Shown piece by piece: positions 24,375 through 34,600 of a stretch of 64,000 nucleotides of DNA. The stretch's first letter is position 1, and each line of letters begins with the position of its first letter. The DNA comes from Mucor racemosus. Taxonomy: Eukaryota; Mucoromycota; Mucoromycetes; Mucorales; Mucoraceae. The stretch spans positions 1,798,001 through 1,862,000 of the forward strand of contig JAPEHQ010000002.1 in NCBI GenBank assembly GCA_027405735.1. Direction: 5' to 3'. The notes beneath the pieces were generated by a model. The model was not told where the DNA came from and made no database searches. It worked only from the letters and a program-made list of their open reading frames with translations. The translations under genes were made by a program, and so were the position numbers.

Positions 24375-25250
24375 CCTGCATTTTATATTTCCCGATTATC
24401 TATTGAAATGGGGGCACGCTCCGATTTTGAATATCACCATATAAAATTGTATAATCAGATATGCACATGTAACTGAGCTTGAATCCAAAAAAAGTGTTCA
24501 AATGGAAAAAAAATTCAAAAAAATCCAAAAAAAAACCTTGTATGTTTAATTGCTCACAAAAATGCATAGTAAGTTGAACTAGCGTATTAAATATCTTGGA
24601 TTCAGTTTTTAATTCTAAATCGATCTATGTAGGTTTTGAAAATGTTTTTCTCATAAAATCCCTAGTAAATTTAATGTCAAATTTTAACGGTTTTTGATCA
24701 AAAAGTGCCCTTCATTCAAATGCAACCCTAGAATATTTTATTTTCACATTATGCGCAACTAAATTATCTACAAAATGAGTATTTATACGTAGCTGTAGCC
24801 CTATTTTTCGTGGGGATATACATTTTTTTTAAATTTTTTTTTGTAAAACCGAACATTTATCCTTGTATATCCTCGTCCAAAATTGATTATTTTTTGTATC
24901 ATCAAAAATCAATCATTCAATCTCAATTTTCTCGACGAAAAATCAATATTTTTTGACGAGATAAAATTCGCTGGATAGACGCTAATGAGTACTATCCTGT
25001 GGTTTTAGCTTTGCATACCTGTCATCCCTTCATAAATCTCTATAACAGAAAAAGTGCTCTCACAAAGTTTTCAAAGAAATAAAAACGTTTTCACAGTCAT
25101 TCAAAACCTAGATATCCCGGTAGAGAATGAAAAATAAAGTAGACTTTACTTGATAACCATCATTGCAATGCCTTAGTATTTTCTCGACTTATTTTCATTT
25201 GAAATGTAGTTTTTCAATCTTAAACTGGCCATTTCTGCGTCATTATTCAA
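24375..25250. repeat. Repeat family B, copy 2 (truncated)
   Basis: It matches 3780-4640 and 38230-39070 in the same orientation and starts near the GGGGGCACGCTCCGATTTTG motif. It lacks the last third of the family B unit, stopping near the ctggccattt block. Confidence 0.8.
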
Positions 25251-25777
25251 ATTAATGTTAGCTTGCCTTGTAGAATATCAAGCTGCTATTACTAGATTAA
25301 TGATTACTGTCGAAAACTGGCTACAAGGTAAAAAAATGTAAATGCCTCGAAAACTTGGTTGGAGCTTACCCATTTTCATAAAATTTAAATGCTGCGTCCA
25401 CAAGTATGTGTACATTTCTTGGGTAAGATTATGACACAGCTTGATATGATAAGTTCTAAATTACTGTACATTATGTTATAAAGCTTAGTTTATACTATAC
25501 GCATTGATAAATGTGGAACTAGTTGTGTATGTCACCTAGACTTGATTGGGTATATATACTGTATATACAGTATATAGACTCAATTTAATAAATTAGTCGT
25601 ATAATAATTAGAGAATGCGAATATAAAAGATGTTTCGATCTTATAATAAAGTCCTTTAGTTTTAGTGTACTCTTTCATTGTATAACAGTTTTCCTTTATT
25701 TTTATTAAATATTTTAATACATGCTTTAGCTTTGAGATTGATATAATCTGCTGGCGTAACGTCAAAGTACTCTTGGG

Positions 25778-25813
<36 letters not shown>

Positions 25814-26196
25814 GTATACTGTTTGTAAATAGATTTCTTGTATATGGATAACAATCAAGCAAATTTACGTAATTTTGCTTTTGTTAAAACTTCGTGGGTT
25901 TTTAGAAAATACATCAATAAATTTATATTTTGTGCATTCTACGTTTTTTTAATACTGTCAATGGTTTTACAAATACTTAGTTGTATTATTCAGTACTTTA
26001 TATCAGAACAAAAAATAAAAAATAAAAAATAGATTGATAAAACAATTAATTTCAGCCTTGTAATTTTATTATGAAATAATGGATGGAAGAAAGAACCAAT
26101 TAAGTAAAAAATTATGGATCAAAATTATAAACAATGAAATACTCTAAGATAAAGGAAAAGTATTTTGTAATATAATTGTTTTAATGGAGTAGATAG
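25251..26196. other. Gene-free stretch with (TA)n microsatellite
   Basis: (TA)n lies at about 25783-25812. A 64-codon plus frame (25838-26032) is hydrophobic and AT-biased without family resemblance, and is not called. Confidence 0.5.
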
Positions 26197-26262
26197 TTAG
26201 CCGTTCAAAATAACGTTTCCGGCAACACCACGAGGAGGTCTATCTACATGTTGCCATTTGAC
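26197..26262 (-). pseudogene. Probable last-exon remnant of an unidentified gene
   Basis: On the minus strand, an acceptor-like TATAAG is followed by 21 well-formed codons (VKWQHVDRPPRG, then VAGNVILNG) and a TAA. The composition is far less AT-driven than the surroundings. No upstream exon can be found before the inserted elements. The family is not recognised. It overlaps the start of a plus-strand frame (26248), so at most one of the two is real coding sequence. Confidence 0.3.
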
Positions 26263-26909
26263 CTTATAGCTTGTTTACCACCATACTATAAAGTGATACT
26301 AAAATCAAGCATATGCTATGAAAACAGTACGACTCCGATTGCCAGAAAGGACTATAGTTTCCAGCCGGTTACCGTGAAAGAAGACTACAAGACCCTAAAA
26401 GGGGGAGAGGTCGCAAGTCCACGAATGGAGAGCAACCAGGTTAAATTGACTAGGAATGGGCTTCGATTCGAGTTTGAATCGAGTTTTAACGGAAACGGCC
26501 ATTCGATTCGAGTTGGAAAACGGCCCGTTCTTTTGTAACCCAGATAAAAAACGGGGTGGGAGCAAGTATTGGTTTGCCTTAAGGAGGCTGTTAATAGCAA
26601 CATTGTCAAGTTAATATGGGATTATGAATTGATAATAGCATATTTGACAGTTTCACAACTTGAAGTATTTTTTCAATCCTGTTTTCGAGCTTAGCTAACA
26701 AAAAAAGAAAAGAAGAAACTCGAATACCCTCATTCGAGTTTGCATAAAAAACGGCCCGTTAAAGCAGTCAAACTCGGTTAACCGTAATACGATGCGTTGT
26801 TTGTGAAATCCTAAAATTGACCCAGGATTACCGATTGTACGAAGACAAACAACTGAGTATAGTAACCGAATTTATCGGGAAAGCATCCAAACAGATACCA
26901 TTCCAATAA
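26248..26909 (+). pseudogene. Open frame split by a MITE insertion
   Basis: A frame starting at 26248 runs through VTVKEDYKTLKGGEV and MESNQVKLT to the MITE at 26451. If the 363-bp element and one 8-bp duplication are removed, the same frame stays open (continuing QDYRLYEDKQLSIVTEF) and stops at 26907-26909, about 96 codons in all. The protein family is not recognised. The intact reading across the excision point suggests that the target was protein-coding, perhaps part of an older mobile element, but this short length could also arise by chance. Confidence 0.35.
26451..26813 (+). mobile_element. hAT-like 363-bp MITE, copy 2
   Basis: Exactly 363 bp, nearly identical to copies 1 and 3. Ends are TAGGAATGGG...GAAATCCTA. 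It is flanked by a perfect 8-bp duplication AAATTGAC (26443-26450 and 26814-26821). It has no coding capacity. Internally it carries inverted GAATCGAG/CTCGAATC-type sequences near both ends, giving subterminal repeats (TTCGATTCGAGTTTG near the left end, CATTCGAGTTTGCAT near the right). Confidence 0.9.
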
Positions 26910-27149
26910 AGGTGGTAAAAGTTACGGCTTTTTTTGATCAAATCATTTCAATTCTTAAACCCGCGTAGGGTGTATCAAAAATTAGATAACAAAAAAATGC
27001 TTTAACTTCTGAATAAAGTATAGTAACAATGATAGTAATATCAAAGAAACAAAACCAGAGAGACAAAACCAGATATACCAAATTGAGCTAAAAAAATAAA
27101 TAAAGCATATGAGAAATCAGGTATTTCAAATTGAGAACAAATGCTGATA

Positions 27150-27477
27150 GTACTTTTTGAACTTTCAGTGATGCAATTTCTTCATGAATTGTAACCAGAG
27201 GAACATTAATTTAAACCAGAAGCGTATAAATTTAAACCAAATGAGAATGAATTGAGACAAGACACGGGTAAATTGAGTACAGATAAGAAGTAGACCTTGA
27301 CACCAGAAGAACACGAATTGAAATCGGATGAACATATATTTGGACCAGATGAGCATAAATTAGAATGAAATAAGCATAAATTAGAATAAAATAAGCATGA
27401 ATTAATACCAAATAAACATAAATACAGACCTGAATAACACGAATTTAAACTAAAAGATCACGAACTTAGACCACAAG
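27150..27477. repeat. Degenerate minisatellite, left part
   Basis: A decayed tandem array with units of about 20-24 bp built on ACCAGATGAGCATAAATT(G/A). It continues on the other side of the retrotransposon (33486-34135), so it was one array before the insertion. The minus-strand hydrophobic frame 27165-27356 is a by-product of the repeat. Confidence 0.75.
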
Positions 27478-27833
27478 TGATGTGAACTACTGGTAGTCTT
27501 TCACACATCAAATTGAATTAGTAATGAATAACATGAATCTGGTGTGAGAACCAAGATCATGAAATATAGAAACTTAACTATAATTTAAAATCACAAACAA
27601 CAATTATAGATAATTGTATAACCTGAATTAGTAATTGCTGATCCCTTTTCCCATCAGCTTTAAAACCAAGAAGATCAAATTACTGCATTAGTAATTTGAA
27701 TTAGACATTTAATATAAATACCACAACGATCCATCGAGTAGATGAATCGTTGCTTTACTTTATACCTTTAATAAACTTAGAAGAGTTATAATTGTATTTC
27801 CCATCGCTTTTTTATAATTACGTTTTTGTAGCA
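27478..27833 (+). repeat. 5' LTR of chromovirus
   Basis: 356 bp, TG...CA ends, with a TATAAATA box at about 27713-27720 and AATAAA downstream at about 27769, as expected for promoter and polyadenylation signals. Confidence 0.93.
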
Positions 27834-27875
27834 TTTTTTACAATTAACATTTTTATTTATTCTATTAATTTTTAA

Positions 27876-30800
27876 ATGACATCTACTGCTTCAAATTCAC
27901 CTGAAAGCTCCTCCTCTGTTGGTTCTCCCCCTCTTGCTCCTGTGGATGCTCCCGTTGATATCTCAAGCCAGGTTGCTGCTCCTGACAGCTTAGAGCAAAT
28001 GAATTTAAACACTACTGTACCTGGTGAGGATACAGAAATGACTGATGCTCCATCTCAAGAAACCACAAATGCTCCCATCTCTATTCCAAGTGCCACTACG
28101 AAAAATAATCCGGTGGATGTTCTAAAAAAAATAATTTATCATCGAGACCTGTATCTTAGTCTAATGGCTGATATGATTACCACTGATTCCAACGAACCAA
28201 AAGCTATAAAACAACTAAGTGAAGTTAGGGAGAAAATCGAAAAGATGAATAAAGACATTAATGTCATGAAGACATCAATCAGACTTTCCAACGACAAAGT
28301 TTCTGCTGCAGTCCTTAACTCAGGTACCAAGATTACTGCTCCCTCCTCAGGTATTCGTTTAAACCGACAAGATTTACCAAAATTTCAACTGAAGTCCAGC
28401 AATAACAAATACTTTCCAAAGGAGGATGCTTACGAATCAGTAAATCATTTTTTGAGATCATTTGAAAAAGTAATTTCTTCCAGTGGAGAAGAGATTGAAA
28501 ATATCTGGAAACGGTATATTCCCCTTACCTTGCACTTTGATCTCGATGCTTGGCTGAACAATGAGCTTTTGCTATGTGAAACCTGGACCCAGGCTGGTGT
28601 CCTATTTAACAAGAAATTTGGTAATAATGCTGTTCTAAAATTACAATCAAGACGACAAGTCTTTAATGCGGCTATGAAGATTGGTGAGACCACTGACGAC
28701 TATACAGCAAGATTCAATAAGGCTGCTTCTGAAGCCGGTTATAAGGCGGATAACTTAACTATTGGTGATGCTTTTTTGATGGGTTTTCCCCTAGATTGGC
28801 AAACTCAAATCAACACTTTGTTGCACTGCACTTATATTGATAGAGAACATTGGAGAGTTGAAGAAATTTATACCGCTGCTATCAACATTTTCAACACCCA
28901 AATTTGTCCTATTACTTTTATTAGTAAATCTCGTGGTCCTGCCTCTACTTCGTCATCAACTGCTGTTAATTCATCAAGCCCTGCTAAGAGGTTCAAAGCA
29001 ACCATTGAAGGTTCCAATTTCTTTTGCCCAAATCATGGTGGCGCCTCTGCTCGACACAATGAAAAAGATTGTCATGTTTCTAAACGTTCTTCTGCTTCTG
29101 CTTCTGCTTCGTCTTCATCTTCGTCTACTCATCCTCCTAGAACTAATTTTTTGGGAAGCAAGAATGTGCCTCATAAGGCTACTGGCAATACTTTTTGTAC
29201 TTGGTGTGGCAAAATCTGGGTATTTGGGCATTCGTGTCCTGAATATCATGAAAAAAATACTGGAAGAAACGTTCGCGTTTTGACTATTCGTAGTTCTGGT
29301 TCTAGTAAAAAGAAAAATAAAGGAAAAAAGAGGGCTGATGATAATGAAAAAGTCTTTCGTGAAAACATGGAAGAAGACTCCTACTGTGAGTACAAAAATA
29401 ATAAACAAACAAATAAAAATGATTTTAAACTAATCACCCCTTTACTTTTAAATAATATTAGAGTTCTTGGCAAGGTAGATCCTGGTGCTGATATTTCTTT
29501 TATCAATAAATCAATTTTAAATAAAGATTTCAAAAATATAAAAAATATAAAAACTATGGGTTATTTAAACTTTTTGTCTGTAAATGAAGATGGCACTAAT
29601 AGTCGCACCAAAAGGGTTGGACAAACTGAGCCTATGGAAGTAACTTATTTAAATGGAATTTCTTTTAAACATAAATTTGAAATCATTGAATTCAATGATG
29701 AAATGAAAACAGATTTTGATGTTCTGCTTGGTTCTGACATTTTACCTAAATTAAAAATTTATCTTAGTGGTGTCGCTCATGCTTGGCCTCAAGATTTAAA
29801 TAAAGAAATGTCTCAATTCGAGAATATCAATTATGATACGAAAAATGATTATGATCCTGAAAACGCTGATTATGGATCCTCTACTGAACGCAAAGATCTA
29901 ATGAAAGCTATTCAGAATTCTCTTGATCAAAACATAAAAATAAGACCTGACGCTGTATGTTCAATGAAAGAAAGTATTGTCCAAATCCCAATTGATGATC
30001 CTTCAGATTGTTTTGTGAGACAATATCCATTACCTGCTAATGCACATAATGAAATAAAAGCCCAACTAAAAGAATGGCTTGAAAATGGTATTGTGGAAAA
30101 GACCATTCCATCGTCTGTTTATCATTCACCGTTGTTGTGTGTACCAAAAAAGGATTTAAATGGCAAACCTACTAAGCTTCGTATTTGTTGTGATCTACGA
30201 AAAATTAATGCAGCCATCTCTCAAAATTATCATGAAAACTATGCAGTACCTAAAATCAACGAAATTTTTGATAGAGTCTCGGCTAATGCACGCATAATAA
30301 GTAAAATTGACTTACATCAGGCATACATGTCGTATAGTGTGCACAAAAATTCGAGAGAAGCTTTAACCTTTAGTTATAACGGTTCGTTTTACCATTGGTC
30401 TAGAGCCCCTTACGGATTAAAATTTATGAGTTCATTGTTTGTTAAATGCATGTCTATTTTATTAAATGATATTCATATGGAACTTAAAAAAGAAATGCAA
30501 AAAGAAAATCAACATATCAATACTACTGAAGATGATGATACCTTTTATGGAGGGGTCGAGCATTATGTAGATGATATTGTCTTATTTAGCAAGGATCCAG
30601 TATCTCATATAAAACTGATTAACCTAGTTATCAACAGGTTGACATCTGTTAATCTTCGCATAAATGTGGATAAATGTACATGGTTTAAAACTTCAGTGTT
30701 TTTGTTAGGGTTTGTTGTTGGACCTGGTGTTACGAAAATTGATATGCGACGTTTGTCAAATATTGATAATTGGCCAATTCCAAAAACTGCCAAACAAGTA

Positions 30801-32981
30801 AAAAGTATAATGGGAGTTGTATCTCATCTACGAGATTATTGCCCTATGCTATCAAAAGTGGCTGCACCTATCGATCAATTAAGAAATGACAAAGATGTAA
30901 AAAATAACTGGACACAGTTACACACTGATCGTTTAAATGCAATCAAGCAAATCTTATTATCAAATCAAATACTCCATTCACCTTTGTTGGAAAATAAATT
31001 CTTCCTTCAAGTAGATGCAAGCCTGTACGGTATCGCTGCTTGTCTATATCAAAAAGATGATATAGGGCGAATTAAACATATTGGTTTCGTCAGCAAGTCG
31101 TTAAATCAAGCTGAACGAAACTGGTCTACAAACCGTCGTGAAACTGCTGCAATCATATTTGGATTACAAAAGTTTAGATCTCTATTATGGGGTCATCCAA
31201 ATCTCGAAATTTTAACTGATCATATTGCACTGACATATATGTTCACTTCAACAAATTTAAATAGTACCTTACAAAATTACTTGGAAATTTTGAGTGAATA
31301 CAACTTCACTATTTCTCATGTAAAAGGCATAGATAATGTGTTAAGTGATGCATTATCTCGGTTGTATCCGCCAATTGAGGAAGATCAAATACTTGAAGAA
31401 GAAAATCAAAAACAAATGAAAAGATTACAAAGGTTTATTTTGATGAAAAGAGCAAATAATAAAAGTGAGCTTGTTCGTAAAACAAAAGTTTACTCGCAAG
31501 ATAAAAACCTAAATATCTTGGCTGTGAAAATTAGTAGCAAAGAATTTAAATCTGCTATTACAGATTATGTTTGTCCTCCAGAAAAAGATAGAGCTGAAAT
31601 TATAAAGGATGCTCATGAAATTGGACATTTTGGTACAGAAAGTTGTGTGAAACATATACATACATACTACGGTTTACATTGGAACTCTATTTACAAAGAT
31701 GTTAAAGAGGCTCTTCTGTCTTGTCGTGAATGTGCCTTACATAATACATCAAGAAAAGGATACAATCCTGCTCGTAGCATTGTCAGCTATGAAACGATGG
31801 ATAGAGTAGCGGTTGACCTCATAGGCCCGTTACCTGTCACCGACAAAGGAAACATATATATTTTAGTCATGATTGATCTCTGTACTCGATACGTTATTAC
31901 TCGTGCTATTCCAAACAAATCAAGCGTTACTGTCGCCCAAACTTTACTCAATATTTTTGGTGATTACGGCGTGGCCATAAATATCTTTCAATCGGATAAT
32001 GGAAAAGAATGGTCTAATACGCTAATGAGTCTCCTTACAAAAACATTAAATATACAACATCGATTTTCCACTCCATATTATAGTCAATCCAATGGCAGTG
32101 TTGAGAATTCAAATCGAACAATCATGCAAACCTTACGAAAAATGTGTGGTAATGATCACCGAAATTGGGATGATCGTTTGGCACTTTGTCAATTAGCCAT
32201 AAACATGAAAATAAAGAACCGTACTGCAAGTACTCCATTTAGCTTAATGTTTGCTCGACAAGTTAGCACTAAAAGATCCACTGAAAATCTCAATCTAAAT
32301 GGACGAAAACCCCTCACTATTTCTGAACTCCAAAAGCGAGCTGAATATATGAATTCAATTGTATTCCCTGCAATCCAAACTAGAACTACTCGTTTAGTAG
32401 AAGAATACAATAAAAAATTTGATGAAAAACATTATATAATTGATATACCTTTTGACACACCTGTCATGGTAAGATTGAAGGAAGGTCGTGAAAATAAATT
32501 TGCTCCTTTGTATGCAGGACCTTATGTCGTTGCAAGAAAAACACAAGCGGGTAATTACGTACTGCGTGATGAAAATAATGAACTACTTCATAGAGAATAT
32601 ACGCCTTCTGAATTAAAAGTTGTTTCTTTAGATGAAACTGTAATTGAAGAAGAAACATTTGAAGTTGAGGATATTCGTGATCATCGTAAAAACAAAGATG
32701 GTATTACTGAATATTTGGTCAAATGGGCTGGTTATGGTGAACGCGAAAATAGTTATATAACTCCAGATTTCTTCTCCTCTCCTCTTCCTATTAAAAAATA
32801 CTGGGAGAAAGTAAAACGAAATAATGCATTTGACATAGAAAGAAAACGAAAATTAGTAGAACAAAATAATACTTCTAAACCCCAAATACAAACTAAACAC
32901 TCAATTAGCAACCCTAGTAAACGAAAACGTGGTAACAATGTATCACAAACATCCAAACTTAGCAATCGTCGCAAAGCTTAA
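27876..32981 (+). CDS. Gag-Pol polyprotein of Ty3/gypsy chromovirus
   Basis: One frame of 1,701 residues. Gag occupies about 1-480 and has a variant zinc knuckle C441-x2-C-x7-H-x-C. The protease motif is D535-P-G-A-D, with Pro where D-[ST]-G is usual. Reverse transcriptase has YVDD at about 896-899. RNase H has the VDAS motif (Asp 1047). Integrase has an HHCC finger (H1247...H...C-x2-C) and a catalytic triad D1314, D1374, E1410 with exactly 35 residues between the last two. A chromodomain spans about 1595-1645 (FEVEDIRDHRK, YLVKWAGYG), followed by a basic tail. Chromodomains direct integration towards marked chromatin. Gag and Pol are not separated by a stop or frameshift. The start is the first ATG, 43 bp after the LTR. 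Confidence 0.95.
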   Translation: MTSTASNSPESSSSVGSPPLAPVDAPVDISSQVAAPDSLEQMNLNTTVPGEDTEMTDAPSQETTNAPISIPSATTKNNPVDVLKKIIYHRDLYLSLMADMITTDSNEPKAIKQLSEVREKIEKMNKDINVMKTSIRLSNDKVSAAVLNSGTKITAPSSGIRLNRQDLPKFQLKSSNNKYFPKEDAYESVNHFLRSFEKVISSSGEEIENIWKRYIPLTLHFDLDAWLNNELLLCETWTQAGVLFNKKFGNNAVLKLQSRRQVFNAAMKIGETTDDYTARFNKAASEAGYKADNLTIGDAFLMGFPLDWQTQINTLLHCTYIDREHWRVEEIYTAAINIFNTQICPITFISKSRGPASTSSSTAVNSSSPAKRFKATIEGSNFFCPNHGGASARHNEKDCHVSKRSSASASASSSSSSTHPPRTNFLGSKNVPHKATGNTFCTWCGKIWVFGHSCPEYHEKNTGRNVRVLTIRSSGSSKKKNKGKKRADDNEKVFRENMEEDSYCEYKNNKQTNKNDFKLITPLLLNNIRVLGKVDPGADISFINKSILNKDFKNIKNIKTMGYLNFLSVNEDGTNSRTKRVGQTEPMEVTYLNGISFKHKFEIIEFNDEMKTDFDVLLGSDILPKLKIYLSGVAHAWPQDLNKEMSQFENINYDTKNDYDPENADYGSSTERKDLMKAIQNSLDQNIKIRPDAVCSMKESIVQIPIDDPSDCFVRQYPLPANAHNEIKAQLKEWLENGIVEKTIPSSVYHSPLLCVPKKDLNGKPTKLRICCDLRKINAAISQNYHENYAVPKINEIFDRVSANARIISKIDLHQAYMSYSVHKNSREALTFSYNGSFYHWSRAPYGLKFMSSLFVKCMSILLNDIHMELKKEMQKENQHINTTEDDDTFYGGVEHYVDDIVLFSKDPVSHIKLINLVINRLTSVNLRINVDKCTWFKTSVFLLGFVVGPGVTKIDMRRLSNIDNWPIPKTAKQVKSIMGVVSHLRDYCPMLSKVAAPIDQLRNDKDVKNNWTQLHTDRLNAIKQILLSNQILHSPLLENKFFLQVDASLYGIAACLYQKDDIGRIKHIGFVSKSLNQAERNWSTNRRETAAIIFGLQKFRSLLWGHPNLEILTDHIALTYMFTSTNLNSTLQNYLEILSEYNFTISHVKGIDNVLSDALSRLYPPIEEDQILEEENQKQMKRLQRFILMKRANNKSELVRKTKVYSQDKNLNILAVKISSKEFKSAITDYVCPPEKDRAEIIKDAHEIGHFGTESCVKHIHTYYGLHWNSIYKDVKEALLSCRECALHNTSRKGYNPARSIVSYETMDRVAVDLIGPLPVTDKGNIYILVMIDLCTRYVITRAIPNKSSVTVAQTLLNIFGDYGVAINIFQSDNGKEWSNTLMSLLTKTLNIQHRFSTPYYSQSNGSVENSNRTIMQTLRKMCGNDHRNWDDRLALCQLAINMKIKNRTASTPFSLMFARQVSTKRSTENLNLNGRKPLTISELQKRAEYMNSIVFPAIQTRTTRLVEEYNKKFDEKHYIIDIPFDTPVMVRLKEGRENKFAPLYAGPYVVARKTQAGNYVLRDENNELLHREYTPSELKVVSLDETVIEEETFEVEDIRDHRKNKDGITEYLVKWAGYGERENSYITPDFFSSPLPIKKYWEKVKRNNAFDIERKRKLVEQNNTSKPQIQTKHSISNPSKRKRGNNVSQTSKLSNRRKA

Positions 32982-33124
32982 TAGTAAATTATTACACAAA
33001 AAAAAAAAAAAAAATCAATCCATTTCAATCTAATAAATACATATCCTATTTATCCTTTACCCTTACTATCTCTCTTTATATTACTCTAGTCAACACATCT
33101 GCCAATGTGTTTGGCCGGGGAGCA

Positions 33125-33480
33125 TGATGTGAACTACTGGCAGTCTTTCACACATCAAATTGAATTAGTAATGAATAACATGAATCTGGTGTGAGAACCA
33201 AGATCATGAAATATAGAAACTTAACTATAATTTAAAATCACAAACAACAATTATAGATAATTGTATAACCTGAATTAGTAATTGCTGATCCCTTTTCCCA
33301 TCAGCTTTAAAACCAAGAAGATCAAATTACTGCATTAGTAATTTGAATTAGACATTTAATATAAATACCACAACGATCCATCGAGTAGATGAATCGTTGC
33401 TTTACTTTATACCTTTAATAAACTTAGAAGAGTTATAATTGTATTTCCCATCGCTTTTTTATAATTACGTTTTTGTAGCA
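33125..33480 (+). repeat. 3' LTR of chromovirus
   Basis: 356 bp, identical to the 5' LTR apart from one transition near its start (actggcagtc versus actggtagtc). Confidence 0.93.
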
Positions 33481-33485
33481 ACAAG

Positions 33486-34135
33486 GATACGTCGTTAGAC
33501 CAGACGAGCAATAAATTAAGACCAAAGAGCACAAATTAAAACCAGATTAACGTTATTGTAGACCAAATAAACATGAGTTTAGACCTGAGGTACACAAATT
33601 TAGACTAGAAAGATACAGTGGTAGACCCGAAAAGCGTAAATGGAGACCAGATAAGCATGATTTGAGACCCAAGGATGATGAATTTTGACCAGATACCTAA
33701 AAATTAGATTAGATGAGCATTATTTAAGACCAGTAAAGTAAAAATTCGTACCAGAACAGCGTTAATTTAAACTAGATGAGCAGGAATTGAGACCAGATGA
33801 GCATGAACCGAGACCAGAAGTGGATTTTGTTAGACCACATGAAGATTAGTTGAAACCAGATGAGCATAAATTGAAACCAGATAAGTAAGGATTGAAACCA
33901 GATAAGTAAGGATTGAAACCAGATGAGCATGATTTGAGACTATATAAGTAAGAATTTATGTCCGAAGTACTGAAGTACATAAATTTAGAATAGCTGAAAA
34001 TAAATTATTAAGACCAGAAAAGTACGAATTGAGACCAGAAAACCATACATTTATACCTGAAAAGCATGAATCGAGACCAGATATCATAAAGGAATACCAA
34101 ATGGGATAGAAAGCAACCAAGTATGAAGAAAAAAC
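33486..34135. repeat. Degenerate minisatellite, right part
   Basis: Continuation of the array interrupted by the retrotransposon. Units are about 20-24 bp. The best-preserved stretch is at about 33845-33945, with consecutive ATTGAAACCAGATAAGTAAGG-like units. Minus-strand frames here are by-products. Confidence 0.8.
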
Positions 34136-34600
34136 CACATGTTACAGAAACCAGAATGTATCTTTCAAAAAAGGCGCGAGATAAGGCTGGAAGCAACCAT
34201 ATTTGTTAAGAGAAATATGGGTATGCAAAATAGAGACGAGATCTTGTAGAAAAGAACCCAGGTTTGCAGAAAAGACTTGAAATTTTGTAGAAGCGACAGA
34301 GAAAATTTTGCATATGAGAAACCCAATTTTGTGCATACGAAACCCAATGCTATAGAAAACGACCAAATGTTTCACGAAAAACGCCATGTTGTGCTGAGAA
34401 AGTCCTAATGCTGTGAAGATACCGAATATTAGTGTTGTAAAAAGAGACCGCATTTTATAAAAAGAACCACATTACCTTGAAACGATACCAGCTTTATTTT
34501 ATAGAAAGAGAACCGCTTTTTTTGAAGAAAAAAGAACTCCATTATTTGCAGAAAAGACACCATATGTTGTAGGAAAAGACACAATAGTGCATACAAAACT
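34136..34600. repeat. Second, different degenerate tandem region
   Basis: Loosely repeated units of about 25-30 bp with a TGTAGAAAAGA(A)CCA-type core (for example 34240-34300 and 34500-34590). It adjoins the minisatellite and is less regular. Confidence 0.5.

Larger units (their letters stand above)
27478..33480 (+). mobile_element. Complete Ty3/gypsy chromovirus LTR retrotransposon
   Basis: A 6,003-bp element with 356-bp LTRs (27478-27833 and 33125-33480). The LTRs start TGATGTG, end GTAGCA and differ at a single base seen by eye (position 17: T versus C). A 5-bp target duplication ACAAG flanks it (27473-27477 and 33481-33485). A purine-rich GGCCGGGGAGCA precedes the 3' LTR. No standard tRNA primer-binding site is obvious after the 5' LTR. 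One uninterrupted gag-pol frame fills the interior. Near-identical LTRs and an open frame mean a recent, possibly still active, insertion. Confidence 0.95.

Noticed and set aside
27165..27356. Hydrophobic minus-strand frame (Phe/Trp-rich)
   Set aside because: It is the translation of the minisatellite unit; similar frames occur in the array at 33.9-34.2 kb.
28139..32974. Several 60-150 codon frames overlapping gag-pol in other frames
   Set aside because: Shadows of the 1,701-codon retrotransposon frame.
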